64,000 nucleotides of DNA, taken from contig NZ_CP109078.1 in assembly GCF_035917455.1 (NCBI RefSeq), forward strand, positions 3,224,001 to 3,288,000, given 5' to 3'. The notes under the pieces are model-generated. The model had not been told where the DNA came from. It saw only the letters and a list, made by a program, of their open reading frames with translations, and did no database searches. Within the stretch, counting starts at the first letter, position 1, and the number at the start of each line of letters is the position of its first letter. Positions 16,486 to 24,681 of this stretch are shown here, in pieces. The DNA is from Micromonospora sp. NBC_01796. GTDB lineage: Bacteria > Actinomycetota > Actinomycetes > Mycobacteriales > Micromonosporaceae. The translations under genes and the position numbers were made by a program.

Positions 16486-17238
16486 ATGCTCGACAAGGTG
16501 CGCAAGCTGCTGGCGATGGCCGAGGACCCGGCCTGCACCGAGGCCGAGGCGGCGGCGTTCATGGCCAAGGCCACCGACCTGATCGCCCGGTACGGGGTCG
16601 ACCGGGCGCTGCTCGCCGCCCGGGATCCGGCCACCGACCCGGTCGGCGACCGGGTGGTCGAACTGCTGGCCCCGTACGCGTTGGACAAGGCGGGCCTGCT
16701 CGCGGCGGTGGCGGGCGCGCTGCGGTGCCGGAGCGTACGTCGGCGTGCCGGTTCCGGTTTCGAGATGCATCTGTTCGGGTTCGCGAGCGATCTGGAGCGG
16801 GTGGAGTTGCTCTTCACCTCCCTGCTGGTGCAGGCCGCGCACGGGCTCGCCGGGACCCCGGTGCCACCGGGTGACCAGCCGGCCGCGTTCCGGCGTTCCT
16901 GGCTGGCCGGGTTCGCCTGGTCGGTGGCGGAACGGTTGCGCGCGGCCGAGGCGGCAGCCGCGGCGGACCCGTCCGGTGAACCGGTGGGGGAGACGTCGAT
17001 GGCGCTCGTGCTGGCCGATCGGAGCACGCGGGTGGAGCGGCGGTTGGCCGAGGTGTACCCGCGGTTGCGTACCGCGTCGGCCCGTCGACTGGCCGGTGGC
17101 GGAGCGGGTCAGGGCGCCGAGGCCGGCCGCCGCGCCGACCTGGGCGGTACGGGCGTACGAGCCGGTGGCGCCGCCGCCGTCGCGGGCCGGTCCACCAGGG
17201 ACGGTACGGGTTTCTCCGGTCGACGTCCCGGGGCTTGA
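16486..17238 (+). CDS. DUF2786-domain protein, 250 aa
   Basis: Cytoplasmic protein of unknown function. The N-terminal 40 residues (LDKVRKLLAMAEDPACTEAE followed by a helix with ATDLIARYGVD) are the DUF2786 pattern. The central part contains the helical FASDLERVELLFTSLL segment usual for the companion domain, and the C-terminal 50 residues are Gly/Ala/Arg-rich. The ATG at 16486 follows GGGGGA. The reading frame is open far upstream, but those codons are the shadow of the previous gene. Confidence 0.82.
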   Translation: MLDKVRKLLAMAEDPACTEAEAAAFMAKATDLIARYGVDRALLAARDPATDPVGDRVVELLAPYALDKAGLLAAVAGALRCRSVRRRAGSGFEMHLFGFASDLERVELLFTSLLVQAAHGLAGTPVPPGDQPAAFRRSWLAGFAWSVAERLRAAEAAAAADPSGEPVGETSMALVLADRSTRVERRLAEVYPRLRTASARRLAGGGAGQGAEAGRRADLGGTGVRAGGAAAVAGRSTRDGTGFSGRRPGA

Positions 17239-17265
17239 CCGACAGGATGGGCTGCGCGACGGCCG

Positions 17266-17781
17266 TCAGTTGGTGATCGAGCTGACCGAGGCGGCGTACC
17301 GGGAAAGCAGCTCGTGCCAGCCGGCGGTGAGTGCCTCCCGGTAGCCCTCGGCGGCCTCGCCGTGCCGGTCGAAACCGCGATGTTCGACCTCGACCCTGGT
17401 CCGGTCGTCGTCCTCCGGGTCGAACCGGACGTCGACCTCGCTGGCGTTGGCCGGGTCGGGCACCGGAACCCGGTCGGGTCCGATCTGCCAGGTGAAGACG
17501 AGCCGGTGCGGGGGCTGCCAGAGGACCACCCGGCCCCAGTCGGCGCGGAAACCGTGCGGTCCGATCTCGTACGCCATCCCGCCGGCGCGCGGCTCGAAAC
17601 CGATCGCGGCCAGGGCGGTCGGTCCGGACCAGGTGTATTCCATCACCCACCAGTCGGCGAGCCCACCGGTGAAGACGGCGAAGGCGTGTTCGGGCGATGC
17701 CGGGACCCGCAGGGTGCTGCGCAGGGAGTACCTGGCCACGTCCTGGTGGATGCCGCCCGGGTCGGTGGTCTCCTGTCCCAT
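17266..17781 (-). CDS. SRPBCC/AHSA1-like domain protein, 171 aa
   Basis: START-like fold protein of the Activator-of-Hsp90-ATPase-homologue type. The sequence opens the fold with LRVPASPEHAFAVFTGGLADWW, continues with the strand-rich GRVVLWQPPHRLVFTWQI and ends with the long helix EAAEGYREALTAGWHELLSRY. These are bacterial helical-grip proteins binding small hydrophobic ligands or acting as ArsR-linked accessory proteins. I chose the ATG at 17781 (MGQETTDPGG) since the extra upstream frame is Arg/Trp-rich and non-conserved. Convergent with the DUF2786 gene, 27 bp apart. Confidence 0.82.
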   Translation of the reverse strand: MGQETTDPGGIHQDVARYSLRSTLRVPASPEHAFAVFTGGLADWWVMEYTWSGPTALAAIGFEPRAGGMAYEIGPHGFRADWGRVVLWQPPHRLVFTWQIGPDRVPVPDPANASEVDVRFDPEDDDRTRVEVEHRGFDRHGEAAEGYREALTAGWHELLSRYAASVSSITN

Positions 17782-17957
17782 AGGCCCGGACCATACCGGC
17801 CACCGAAGCCCTGCGCAGCGTCCAGCCGACCAGCGGTTGAATCGCTGCGCCGAGCGTGCGGTCACCCGTTGTCGCGATGGGTGGTGGTCGATGTCTCGAC
17901 GGACGCGCTCGATATGGGGCAAGTGCTATGCGGGCCGTCTACGACCCCCGCACTAGA

Positions 17958-17975
17958 TTAATCATCGTCGATTAA
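17958..17975. promoter_or_regulatory. AT-rich palindrome upstream of the snapalysin gene
   Basis: TTAATC and GATTAA arms separated by 6 nt, in a very GC-rich setting, 43 bp before the protease start. This could be a regulator site or overlap the promoter. Snapalysin genes elsewhere are controlled by a LysR-type protein, but no such gene is nearby here. Confidence 0.4.
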
Positions 17976-18017
17976 AGCGGAGATCTGCTCCGTGTCCCGT
18001 CGAGTTGGGAGCCAGCG

Positions 18018-18584
18018 ATGGTCAGACGACAATTCCTCCGTACCGCCGTGGCCGCGCTGGTGGCGGCCTGCTCCATGATCGGCGTACAGACCGCCACCGG
18101 ATCGCCCGCGTCGGCGGACGCCAACATCGCCGTACGCACCGTCTACTACGACGCCAGCCGGGCCGGCGAGTTCACCACCAACTTCACCCAGGCCGCCCAG
18201 ATCTGGAACAGCCGGGTGAGCAACGTACGCCTGGTCGCCGGCACCCCGGCGAGCGTTGTCATCTACGTCGACAACGGCTGGCCCCGGGCGTACGTGACCG
18301 GACTCGGCTCCGGTCGGGTCTACATGGGCTGGGAGGCGGTCAACGACGGGTACAACCGGACCAGGATCGCCACCCACGAGATCGGCCACATCCTCGGCCT
18401 GCCCGACAACCGGACCGGTCGCTGCTCCGACCTGATGTCCGGCAGCAGCGCACCGGTCTCCTGCGCCAACGCCAACCCGAGCGCGGCCGAGGCGGCCAGG
18501 GTCAACCAGCTCTTCGCCGGCAGCGCGGCGGCCGCACAGCTCACCCCGACGAACCCCAAGGTGTACGTCTGGAACGGGAGCTGA
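18018..18584 (+). CDS. snpA: Snapalysin-type secreted metalloprotease (M7), 188 aa
   Basis: Small extracellular neutral protease. An N-terminal signal peptide begins MVRRQFLRTAVAALVAACSM and ends near residue 35 (PASADA). The mature enzyme carries the zinc site THEIGHILGLPD, which fits the snapalysin pattern HExxHxxGxxD with Asp as third ligand. Four cysteines near the C-terminus (CSDLMSG and VSCANANPS among them) may form disulfides. Length is typical of the family, with only a short pro-region. The ATG follows GGGAGCCAGCG. The gene stands alone, with a terminator 20 nt downstream. Confidence 0.9.
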   Translation: MVRRQFLRTAVAALVAACSMIGVQTATGSPASADANIAVRTVYYDASRAGEFTTNFTQAAQIWNSRVSNVRLVAGTPASVVIYVDNGWPRAYVTGLGSGRVYMGWEAVNDGYNRTRIATHEIGHILGLPDNRTGRCSDLMSGSSAPVSCANANPSAAEAARVNQLFAGSAAAAQLTPTNPKVYVWNGS

Positions 18585-18603
18585 CCGGTCCACGTACCCG
18601 GGA

Positions 18604-18637
18604 CGGGGCCGATCGGCGGTGACGCCGGTCGGCCCCG
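18604..18637. terminator. Stem-loop between convergent genes
   Basis: 14-bp arms (CGGGGCCGATCGGC against a complement with one mismatch) with a 6-nt loop, between the convergent snapalysin and TM2-like genes; probably a bidirectional terminator. Confidence 0.6.
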
Positions 18638-18663
18638 GCGGTCCGTCCGGCACGTCGCCGGGC

Positions 18664-19251
18664 TCAGCGCACCACGATGCCCGAGTTGTGCTCCGCGACC
18701 CCTCGGGCGGCCAGCAGCGGACCCATGATCATGTAGACGACCCAGGTCAGGGGCATCGTCACGAACCCGATGCCGACGAAGAACAGCCCGAAGTTGATCC
18801 AGAACAGCACCCAGTACGTCAGCATCAGGGTGAGGCCGACGCCGACCCGACCGGCGTACAGGTTCCCGATCCCGAAGACGCCGAGCAGCCCGGGGAGCAG
18901 TTCCCAGGCGACCGCCGCCCCGGTGGACTTGCTCGGCACCACCGGTACGGCATAAACCGGCTGCGGCGGGCCCACCTGCGGATACTGCGGCCCCGGTGCG
19001 TACTGCTGCACGGGTGGGTGGGCCGGCACGGGTGGATAGTGCGGCGGCGGGGGCGCGTACTGCGGCGGGGGTGGTGCGTACTGCGGCGGTGCGGGCGGGT
19101 GCTGCTGCGGCGGCGGCGGCGAGGTGGGGGCCGGCGGGCGGTGGTCCGCGGGTAGCGGGAGCGGCAGCGTCGGCGGCAGGTGCGGGGGCGGGGGTGGATG
19201 CGCCTCCGTCGGATCCGCCCACGGATCCTGCTGCGGGTATGGATAGGTCAT
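18664..19251 (-). CDS. Proline-rich TM2-like membrane protein, 195 aa
   Basis: The first 105 residues are a Pro/Gln/Tyr/His-rich disordered tail (repeats such as PPPPQYAPPPP). They are followed by a TM2-type domain with two main membrane segments (AVAWELLPGLLGVFGIGNLY and TLMLTYWVLFWINFGLFFVG), a glycine-rich turn GNLYAGRVG, and a third hydrophobic stretch. Function unknown; such proteins are common in actinomycetes and the proline-rich part is presumably cytosolic. No ribosome site is obvious before the ATG. Confidence 0.8.
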   Translation of the reverse strand: MTYPYPQQDPWADPTEAHPPPPPHLPPTLPLPLPADHRPPAPTSPPPPQQHPPAPPQYAPPPPQYAPPPPHYPPVPAHPPVQQYAPGPQYPQVGPPQPVYAVPVVPSKSTGAAVAWELLPGLLGVFGIGNLYAGRVGVGLTLMLTYWVLFWINFGLFFVGIGFVTMPLTWVVYMIMGPLLAARGVAEHNSGIVVR

Positions 19252-19391
19252 AACTGGCAGTGTGGTCAGCGGGCGCTATCGACCGCTACGCCCGAGCGGC
19301 CTCTTGAATGTCACGTTTCAGCGGAGGGTCGGCGGTGGCGACGCGCCGACAGGTACGGCGCGGTCGATGCCGTCCTGGTTAGGATCCGAGC

Positions 19392-19976
19392 ATGGCGGAC
19401 GACCAGGCGGCACGGGGAGAAGGCTTCGCGAACCTCGTGCACGACGCCCGCCTGCGGAAAGGCTGGACCCAGCAGACCCTCGCCGAGCGGTCCGGGCTCC
19501 CCGAGGACCTGATCCAGGCCTGGGAAGAGGGCGACCTGCGCGGCTCGGAGCCGACGAGCCGGGTCCGGTCGGTCCTGGTCACCCTCGACATCGAGCCGGC
19601 CGACGCGCTGGTCGCGCTCGGCTACCTGACCACCGACGACCTGCGCGACCGACCGGCCGGACAGGCGGACGAGCGCATCCGGCTCGACGCCGAAACCCGC
19701 GACCTGCTGAACCAGCTCGCCCTGACCAGCCACACCACGCCCGAGCGGTACCTCGCCTCGCTGATCGTCGCCGACTACGACCGGCAGTGGCCCGGCCGTC
19801 GGGACTTCCAGCAGATCCCGCTGGAGGCCCGCCTCCAGCGGGTACGGGAACTCCTCGGGCAGACCGAACTCCTCGACGACCCGGACGCCGAACGACGGCT
19901 GGACGAGGCGCTCGCGCGGGCCCACGAGGAGGCGCAGCGCATCTACGGTGGCGGCCCCGACCAGGCAGCCGCGTGA
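19392..19976 (+). CDS. XRE-family helix-turn-helix protein, 194 aa
   Basis: The N-terminal 70 residues form a lambda-repressor-like HTH (LVHDARLRKGWTQQTLAERS and GLPEDLIQAWEEGD). The rest is helical and contains a segment (RYLASLIVADYDRQWPGRRD) and an acidic C-terminal helix. Its stop overlaps the GTG of a PIN-like gene by 4 bp. The pair therefore resembles a toxin-antitoxin unit in which this would be the DNA-binding antitoxin, but this is inferred from order and folds only. Confidence 0.8.
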   Translation: MADDQAARGEGFANLVHDARLRKGWTQQTLAERSGLPEDLIQAWEEGDLRGSEPTSRVRSVLVTLDIEPADALVALGYLTTDDLRDRPAGQADERIRLDAETRDLLNQLALTSHTTPERYLASLIVADYDRQWPGRRDFQQIPLEARLQRVRELLGQTELLDDPDAERRLDEALARAHEEAQRIYGGGPDQAAA

Positions 19977-20335
19977 AGCAACTCCACGTTTTCGACAGTT
20001 CCGCGCTCATCGGATTCCTCAACAACCGGGACCCACTGGTACGCCTCTACCGCCGCGCCGAACACGGCCGGATCCTGCTGGGCTTCCCCACCACCGTCAT
20101 CCACGACGCCAACTCGGTGCTGCCGATCGGCTGGGATTCCTGGTACGCCCTGCTCAACCTGCCCGACGTGATCTGCCTGCCGCTGACCGAGCACGTGGCG
20201 GTGGCCATCTCCGGCGGTACCGGTGAGCTCGCCGTACGGCATGCGGTGTTCGAGGCGAAGGGAGCGACCGGTCTGGTGGTCACCTGCCGCCCCGACCAGT
20301 ACGAAGGCCGTGGGGTGCCGGTCGTGGCGCTCTGA
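19973..20335 (+). CDS. PIN-domain-like protein, 120 aa
   Basis: Short protein starting VKQLHVFDSSALIGFLNN, where the first strand and Asp match the metal-binding start of PIN ribonucleases. A second acidic position is in TVIHDANSVL and a third in RHAVFEAKGA, with the final strand TGLVVTCRPDQYEG. Length fits a single PIN domain. The acidic set looks incomplete compared with VapC, so nuclease activity is uncertain. The GTG start overlaps the XRE gene stop. Confidence 0.7.
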   Translation: MKQLHVFDSSALIGFLNNRDPLVRLYRRAEHGRILLGFPTTVIHDANSVLPIGWDSWYALLNLPDVICLPLTEHVAVAISGGTGELAVRHAVFEAKGATGLVVTCRPDQYEGRGVPVVAL

Positions 20336-20518
20336 GTTCGCCCGTCGACCGCTGACCACTACGGCCACCGGTTACCGCCGAAATCGGGCGGCACCCGCGG
20401 ACCGTCAAACGTGGACTACTCTCACGTGCGTGATCTCTGCGATCCGGCAACTGATCGGGAGATCAGTACCGCTCGGTACCGCTGTTGGCTCGCAGGTTCG
20501 AGAGGAACCCGCCCCCTG

Positions 20519-20866
20519 ATGCGCCTTACCATCCTTACCGCCGTTGTCGGTATCTGTCTCATCGCCTTCGTCGTCGAGTTGCTCCGACGGCGTCAACTAC
20601 GAGAGAAGTACGCGGCGCTGCTGATCACCGTGGCTGTGATCGCGCTGCCGCTCGCATTCTTTCCCCGCCTGCCCGACCGTCTGGCCGACCTGCTCGGGGT
20701 GGTCAACGGGGTGAGCCTGGTGCTGTTCGGCGGGGTCGTCTTCCTCCTGCTGGTCACCATCCACCTGAGTTGGGAACTCAGCCGGTTGGAAGAGGAGACC
20801 CGGGTGCTCGCCGAAGAGGTGTCGCTGCTGCGCGGCGAACTCAACAGGGAAAAGAGCCTTTCGTGA
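20519..20866 (+). CDS. DUF2304 membrane protein, 115 aa
   Basis: Small integral membrane protein with three hydrophobic segments (LTILTAVVGICLIAFVVELL, LLITVAVIALPLAFFP and SLVLFGGVVFLLLVTIHLSW) and a C-terminal amphipathic coiled-coil-like helix (LEEETRVLAEEVSLLRGEL). DUF2304 genes usually precede a dolichol-phosphate-mannose-synthase-like transferase, as here, and the product may anchor or assist that enzyme. The ATG at 20519 follows GAGAGGAA. Its stop overlaps the glycosyltransferase start. Confidence 0.85.
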   Translation: MRLTILTAVVGICLIAFVVELLRRRQLREKYAALLITVAVIALPLAFFPRLPDRLADLLGVVNGVSLVLFGGVVFLLLVTIHLSWELSRLEEETRVLAEEVSLLRGELNREKSLS

Positions 20867-21597
20867 TGCTGGACAAAAAGGTTCTCATCATCATTCCGGC
20901 CTGGAATGAGGAGAAGTCGATCGCGGACGTCGTACACGAGGTCCAGCGGGAACTGCCGACGGTCGACGTACTCGTGGTCGATGACGGTTCGATGGACAGC
21001 ACCGCCGAACAGGGCCGCCGGGCCGGGGCCCACGTGCTGCGGCTGCCGTACAACCTCGGTGTGGGCGGGGCCATGCGGCTCGGCTACCGGTACGCCGAGG
21101 ACCACGGTTACGACGTCGCGATCCAGATCGACGCGGACGGGCAGCACGACCCGCGCTTCGTACCCCAGCTCGTGGACGCGCTCGATCACGCCGACCTGGT
21201 GATCGGCGCCCGTTTCGCCGGTACCGGCGACTACACCGTACGGGGACCCCGCCGGTACGCGATGCGCCTGCTGGCGATCGTGCTGAGCCGGATCACCGGC
21301 ACCCGGTTGAGCGACACCACCTCCGGCTTCCGGGCGGCCAACCGGCGGGTCATCGAGATGTTCGCGCACGCCTACCCGGTGGAGTATCTCGGCGACACCA
21401 TCGAGACGGTGGTGCACACCGCCCGGTCCAAGTTCCGGGTGTTGCAGGTCCCGGTCGCCATGCGCCCCCGCGCGGCCGGTACGCCCAGCCAGTCCCCGCT
21501 GAAGGCCACCCTGTACCTGACCCGCGCGGTCGCCGTCCTGGGACTGGCGCTGATCCGCCGCTACCCGCTGCCGCAGGAGCAGGTGAAGCAGGTCTGA
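20866..21597 (+). CDS. GT2 glycosyltransferase, DPM/DPG-synthase-like, 243 aa
   Basis: Predicted transferase moving a sugar from a nucleotide sugar to a polyprenyl-phosphate carrier at the membrane. The GT-A fold is marked by LIIIPAWNEEKSIADVV, VLVVDDGSMDST, the metal-binding IQIDADGQHDP and the TTSGFRAANRR acceptor-side motif. One C-terminal hydrophobic helix (LYLTRAVAVLGLALI) fits membrane association. The ATG at 20866 overlaps the DUF2304 stop; the GTG one codon earlier is an alternative. A terminator follows. Confidence 0.88.
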   Translation: MLDKKVLIIIPAWNEEKSIADVVHEVQRELPTVDVLVVDDGSMDSTAEQGRRAGAHVLRLPYNLGVGGAMRLGYRYAEDHGYDVAIQIDADGQHDPRFVPQLVDALDHADLVIGARFAGTGDYTVRGPRRYAMRLLAIVLSRITGTRLSDTTSGFRAANRRVIEMFAHAYPVEYLGDTIETVVHTARSKFRVLQVPVAMRPRAAGTPSQSPLKATLYLTRAVAVLGLALIRRYPLPQEQVKQV

Positions 21598-21657
21598 ATC
21601 CGGTGCCCGCTATCCGCGTCGCACTCGGGACGTAGGGATCAGCTAGATCACGAGCTT

Positions 21658-21688
21658 GAGGGGTGCCCACGCGCTGTGGGCGCCCCTC
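21658..21688 (+). terminator. Stem-loop after the GT2 gene
   Basis: Arms GAGGGGTGCCCAC and GTGGGCGCCCCTC (one mismatch) with a 5-nt loop, 60 nt after the stop, followed by GATCGTTT; a probable terminator separating this operon from the accessory module. Confidence 0.75.
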
Positions 21689-21789
21689 GATCGTTTGCCC
21701 GGTGTACCGTCCGAAGTGGCGGCTCGCTGGGGTGATGGCCCGACGTAGCCGCTGCCCCAGCCATCACCTGGGAAAGATGAGGTTCCGTC

Positions 21790-23019
21790 ATGCCTACCGT
21801 TGGCGACAACATCGGATCCGTCCGCCGCACTCTGGGCCTGACCCAGGAGGACCTGGCTGAGCGAGCCGATCTCCACGTGGCCACGATCCGGAAGATCGAG
21901 CAGAACACCCAGACCACGCCCCGGTTGGCGACAATCAACATGATCGCCCGCGCGCTCGGCACCACGACCAGTGCGCTACTGGGCGACGCGAGCAACGCGG
22001 CAGCTCGGAAGGAGCCTGGCTTCCGACAGGTGGCCCTGCTCGACCTACGTAAGGCCCTCACCCCGGTTCACGGTGCCGATGGTCGCCTGCTCGCGGCGCA
22101 GGCCGAAGTTGAGCCGCCGACGATGGCACGAGCTACCGAGGCGGTGCGGACAGCAGAAGCCCTGTACGGGGCGAACGACTTCGGGGCGACCCTCGCCAGC
22201 CTGCCGGGATTGCTGGCGGAAACCCGCGCACTGGTAGAGCTGGCCAGCGCCGACGACCAACCGAAAGCATTCAGCCTCGTGTCGCAGACGTACCAGGTCG
22301 CGGCCCGCCTCCTGGTTCAGCTTCGGGCGCACGACCTTGCATACATGGCGACGATCGCCGGCCGACAGGCGGCAGAGCAGTCACGCGACCGACTGACCCA
22401 GGCTCGTGCGATAGGACCGATGTGCTGGCTCCTGCTGCGGCAGGCACGCCTGGCCGAGGCAGAGGCGCTCGCGGTCGACCAGGCTGACCAACTGGAGCCG
22501 GACAGGATCAGCCGCGCGGACATCGCCGATGTCGCCGCATGGGGGTGGCTGCTCGTCGAGGCATCGGCGGCCGCGATGCGTGACGGCCGGGATGACACTG
22601 CTCAGGAGCTGCTTGCCCTGGCCGACGTTGCCGCGACCCGGGTCGGGAGCCGCGCGTCCGGCCCGATGGTCTACGGCTTCGGCACAGGGAAGGTCACCGC
22701 CCTACGGATCGAGTCCGCCGCCATCGCCCACAACCCGCTGCGGGTACTGGAGCTGACGGCCGCCGCGCCACCGAACCCGACCAGTATGCGGGCGAGCTGC
22801 TGGCAGCGGCACCGCCTTGACGTGGCGTGGGCGCATGCGCAGCTCGGTCAGCACGGCGAGGCCGAGAACGTGTTGGCGGACCTGGGTGACCGGGCGCCGA
22901 CCTGGCTGCGCCATCAGCGGTACGCGAAGGACGTCATCACCTCTATCTCGACCAGCCGAAAACGAGCCATGAGCGATCGCCTAGCGAATCTGGCCCGCCT
23001 GGTCGGTGCCGCAGCGTAA
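21790..23019 (+). CDS. XRE regulator with TPR-like sensor region, 409 aa
   Basis: The HTH is at residues 6-65 (IGSVRRTLGLTQEDLAERAD, then IRKIEQNTQTTPRLATINMI). The remaining 340 residues are alpha-helical repeats of the tetratricopeptide type, rich in Ala/Leu/Arg (for example RQARLAEAEALAVDQADQL and AWAHAQLGQHGEAENVLADL). This is a common actinomycete regulator class thought to sense a signal through the TPR part. It heads the accessory module of small genes ending with DUF6879, a family often found beside XRE regulators. No ligand or target can be deduced. Confidence 0.88.
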   Translation: MPTVGDNIGSVRRTLGLTQEDLAERADLHVATIRKIEQNTQTTPRLATINMIARALGTTTSALLGDASNAAARKEPGFRQVALLDLRKALTPVHGADGRLLAAQAEVEPPTMARATEAVRTAEALYGANDFGATLASLPGLLAETRALVELASADDQPKAFSLVSQTYQVAARLLVQLRAHDLAYMATIAGRQAAEQSRDRLTQARAIGPMCWLLLRQARLAEAEALAVDQADQLEPDRISRADIADVAAWGWLLVEASAAAMRDGRDDTAQELLALADVAATRVGSRASGPMVYGFGTGKVTALRIESAAIAHNPLRVLELTAAAPPNPTSMRASCWQRHRLDVAWAHAQLGQHGEAENVLADLGDRAPTWLRHQRYAKDVITSISTSRKRAMSDRLANLARLVGAAA

Positions 23020-23031
23020 GTGATACGCCGT

Positions 23032-23066
23032 GTAGTAGCTGTTGCGGGACCAGCGGCAACTACTAC
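23032..23066 (+). terminator. Possible stem-loop after the XRE/TPR gene
   Basis: GTAGTAG...GTTGC pairs with GCAAC...TACTAC, with a 2-nt bulge and a 10-nt loop, 12 nt after the stop codon. It could act as a terminator or attenuator before the small genes. The rest of the 246-bp gap shows nothing recognisable apart from a ribosome site (GGAGATGGGCG) before the next ATG. Confidence 0.4.
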
Positions 23067-23265
23067 TTCCCGGATCTGTACCGACCGTTACCGCTTCGGC
23101 ACCATCGGAGTAGGCGCGACTGGTGGCAAATCCCGCCCGGGATCGAATTACCGCTGGTCGCGCCCCCTGATCGCGTCGGTCCGGCTACCCCCGTGGCCGG
23201 ACCGGCGCCCGGGGGCGCGGCGGCAGTGTGGGTAGTGCCGCGTCCCCACCTATTGGAGATGGGCG

Positions 23266-23502
23266 ATGACGATCAACAGCACTCGACGGAAGTGGTTCGC
23301 GGACCCTGAACCAGCCCTAGCCGAGCAGACGACACCTGGCCCCGCGCCGGCACCGGCCCAGGTCGAGCAGGTTCGCCCGGTTGACCAGCATCCGACCTTG
23401 CTCGTCGGTGCGGCGGTGATCGGCGTCGCCCGCCGGCCGGCCGATGCGGAGGACCGGCGTCGGCTTAACTCCCGGCAGTCTGCTTGGTGGAGGTCCCGGT
23501 GA
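23266..23502 (+). CDS. Small hypothetical protein, 78 aa
   Basis: The ATG is preceded by a good ribosome site (TTGGAGATGGGCG). The protein is Pro/Ala/Arg-rich with one short hydrophobic stretch (PTLLVGAAVIGVA) in the middle and no recognised domain. It is first in a chain of five genes joined by GTGA overlaps, which is the main support for its being real. Function unknown. Confidence 0.65.
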   Translation: MTINSTRRKWFADPEPALAEQTTPGPAPAPAQVEQVRPVDQHPTLLVGAAVIGVARRPADAEDRRRLNSRQSAWWRSR

Positions 23503-23648
23503 ACGCGGAGGAGATGATTCGGACCGCGCTGCGGGTCATCGGCCAGCACAACCGAGCCGGACGGTGCACGCAGCAGGGTTGTACGGGCGACAGCGAATGC
23601 CCTGCTCTCGCGTCTGCGCAGCGGCTGACCGCGCCGGGTGAGTGGTGA
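23499..23648 (+). CDS. Mini-protein with conserved-looking Cys pattern, 49 aa
   Basis: Starts at a GTG overlapping the previous stop and reads VNAEEMIRTALRVIGQHNRA as an amphipathic helix. A Cys-rich hairpin follows with cysteines in GRCTQQGCTGDSECPAL, then the end LTAPGEW. Three cysteines spaced C-x4-C-x5-C suggest a metal or disulfide site. Its stop overlaps the next GTG. Small proteins of this look recur in actinomycete accessory modules; no function is known to me. Confidence 0.65.
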   Translation: MNAEEMIRTALRVIGQHNRAGRCTQQGCTGDSECPALASAQRLTAPGEW

Positions 23649-23899
23649 CCGCGCTTGCGCCACATCAGCGGCGCCGGCTCACCCAGCTACGGGCGCGGAA
23701 GCTGCTGCGTCGGCATTGGCCGGTCAACGGTCGGTGCCCCCGTTGCATCCTGGGGCGAACATGTACGGGGTTTGTCCGAGCGTGCCTCGTGTTGGAGGCC
23801 CTGGGCGACGACTACCAGCCGTCGCCCATTCCTGAGCCGGCGGTGGTCCGAGAGATCGTCGTCCGGTTTCGAGCCGACGTCGAAGGCGTCGTCTGGTGA
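23645..23899 (+). CDS. Small zinc-ribbon-like protein, 84 aa
   Basis: Basic N-terminal half (a run of Arg/Leu/Gln) followed by CPRCILGRTCTGFVRACLV, whose C-x2-C...C...C arrangement suggests zinc binding, and an acidic-helical tail. The GTG at 23645 overlaps the preceding stop, and its own stop overlaps the following GTG. Part of the translationally coupled chain; possibly nucleic-acid binding, by inference from the basic and Cys-rich character. Confidence 0.65.
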   Translation: MTALAPHQRRRLTQLRARKLLRRHWPVNGRCPRCILGRTCTGFVRACLVLEALGDDYQPSPIPEPAVVREIVVRFRADVEGVVW

Positions 23900-24090
23900 G
23901 CCGGCAGGATGAGCCGCTCACGCGGGCCGGGATCTGGGACGCCGCCAAGACGACTCTCCAAGGGCACACCAACGGCCGTCGTTGCCCGCAATGCGGCCCG
24001 GACAGGTGCAAGCAGCTCGACTGGGCGGTCACGATCCGGATCGGCGGCAAGGCGGCATCCGTGCTGCCAGCGCTGCTGGCCGGCTTGTGA
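23896..24090 (+). CDS. Small CxxC protein, 64 aa
   Basis: Reads MSRQDEPLTRAGIWDAAKTT followed by a Cys cluster RRCPQCGPDRCKQLDW and a hydrophobic C-terminus (ASVLPALLAGL). The C-x2-C-x4-C spacing again suggests a small metal site. It begins and ends with 4-bp GTGA overlaps with its neighbours. Function unknown. Confidence 0.62.
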   Translation: MSRQDEPLTRAGIWDAAKTTLQGHTNGRRCPQCGPDRCKQLDWAVTIRIGGKAASVLPALLAGL

Positions 24091-24341
24091 CCACCCGGTC
24101 AGCCGCGGAGGTCACCACCACTGGGGAGGCACGTGCACTGGTAAAGGTCACCGTCAACCTCACCCCGCGCGCGGTGGACGCGCTCGATGCCGGTTGTAGG
24201 CGTACCAGGGACACCAAGACGGACACGATCAACCGTGCCCTGGTCGTCTACCACCTGGTCCTGGAGCTGATGGAACGCAGCGGCGGGAGCCTCATCTTGC
24301 AGAACCCTGACGGGGGCGTTGACCGGGTACACCTGCTCTGA
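24087..24341 (+). CDS. Ribbon-helix-helix-like protein, 84 aa
   Basis: Contains a strand followed by two helices (VKVTVNLTPRAVDALDAG, then KTDTINRALVVYHLVLEL) fitting a CopG/Arc-type ribbon-helix-helix DNA-binding fold, with a beta-hairpin C-terminus (GSLILQNPDGGVDRVHLL). The GTG start overlaps the stop of the previous mini-gene. It may act as a second DNA-binding regulator of the module. No toxin partner is evident. Confidence 0.7.
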   Translation: MTTRSAAEVTTTGEARALVKVTVNLTPRAVDALDAGCRRTRDTKTDTINRALVVYHLVLELMERSGGSLILQNPDGGVDRVHLL

Positions 24342-24354
24342 TCGGAGGCGACGG

Positions 24355-24636
24355 GTGGAGCACGATCAGCAAGACAATGGCCTGGGTGCTCCGCACCGGC
24401 CGGGCGACGACTGGCGGTGTCGTGACGACGGCGAGGAATGGCCGTGCCCTGTCTTCCGGCGACGCATGTGGTCGCTCTACCGCAACGACCGGGACCGCCT
24501 GGTCGTGTTCATGCGCCACTTCCGCGATCGGGCCGCACCCGCCATTGGCTTGACCGCCGAGCAGGCCGAGGCCCGGTTTGTCGGCTGGGCACACGAGCCA
24601 CCGGCACCGGTACGCAAGCATCGGCGGCGGATCTGA
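24355..24636 (+). CDS. Conserved small actinobacterial protein, 93 aa
   Basis: The GTG at 24355 has an excellent ribosome site (GGAGGCGACGG), which decides the start over the ORF's upstream codons. The protein has a Trp/Cys segment (DDWRCRDDGEEWPCPVFRRR), a basic helix and a C-terminal Trp (ARFVGW). Similar proteins are sometimes labelled flavin reductase in databases, but no flavin-binding motif is visible and I do not adopt that name. Function unknown. Confidence 0.7.
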   Translation: MEHDQQDNGLGAPHRPGDDWRCRDDGEEWPCPVFRRRMWSLYRNDRDRLVVFMRHFRDRAAPAIGLTAEQAEARFVGWAHEPPAPVRKHRRRI

Positions 24637-24681
24637 CCGGCCCGACCCCCACAACCGTTCTTCGAGGCGATCGGAACCGCC

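Noticed and set aside
24355-24636. Flavin reductase name for the 93-aa protein
   Set aside because: No flavin-binding or split-barrel motif is visible; the label seems to be a propagated database name.
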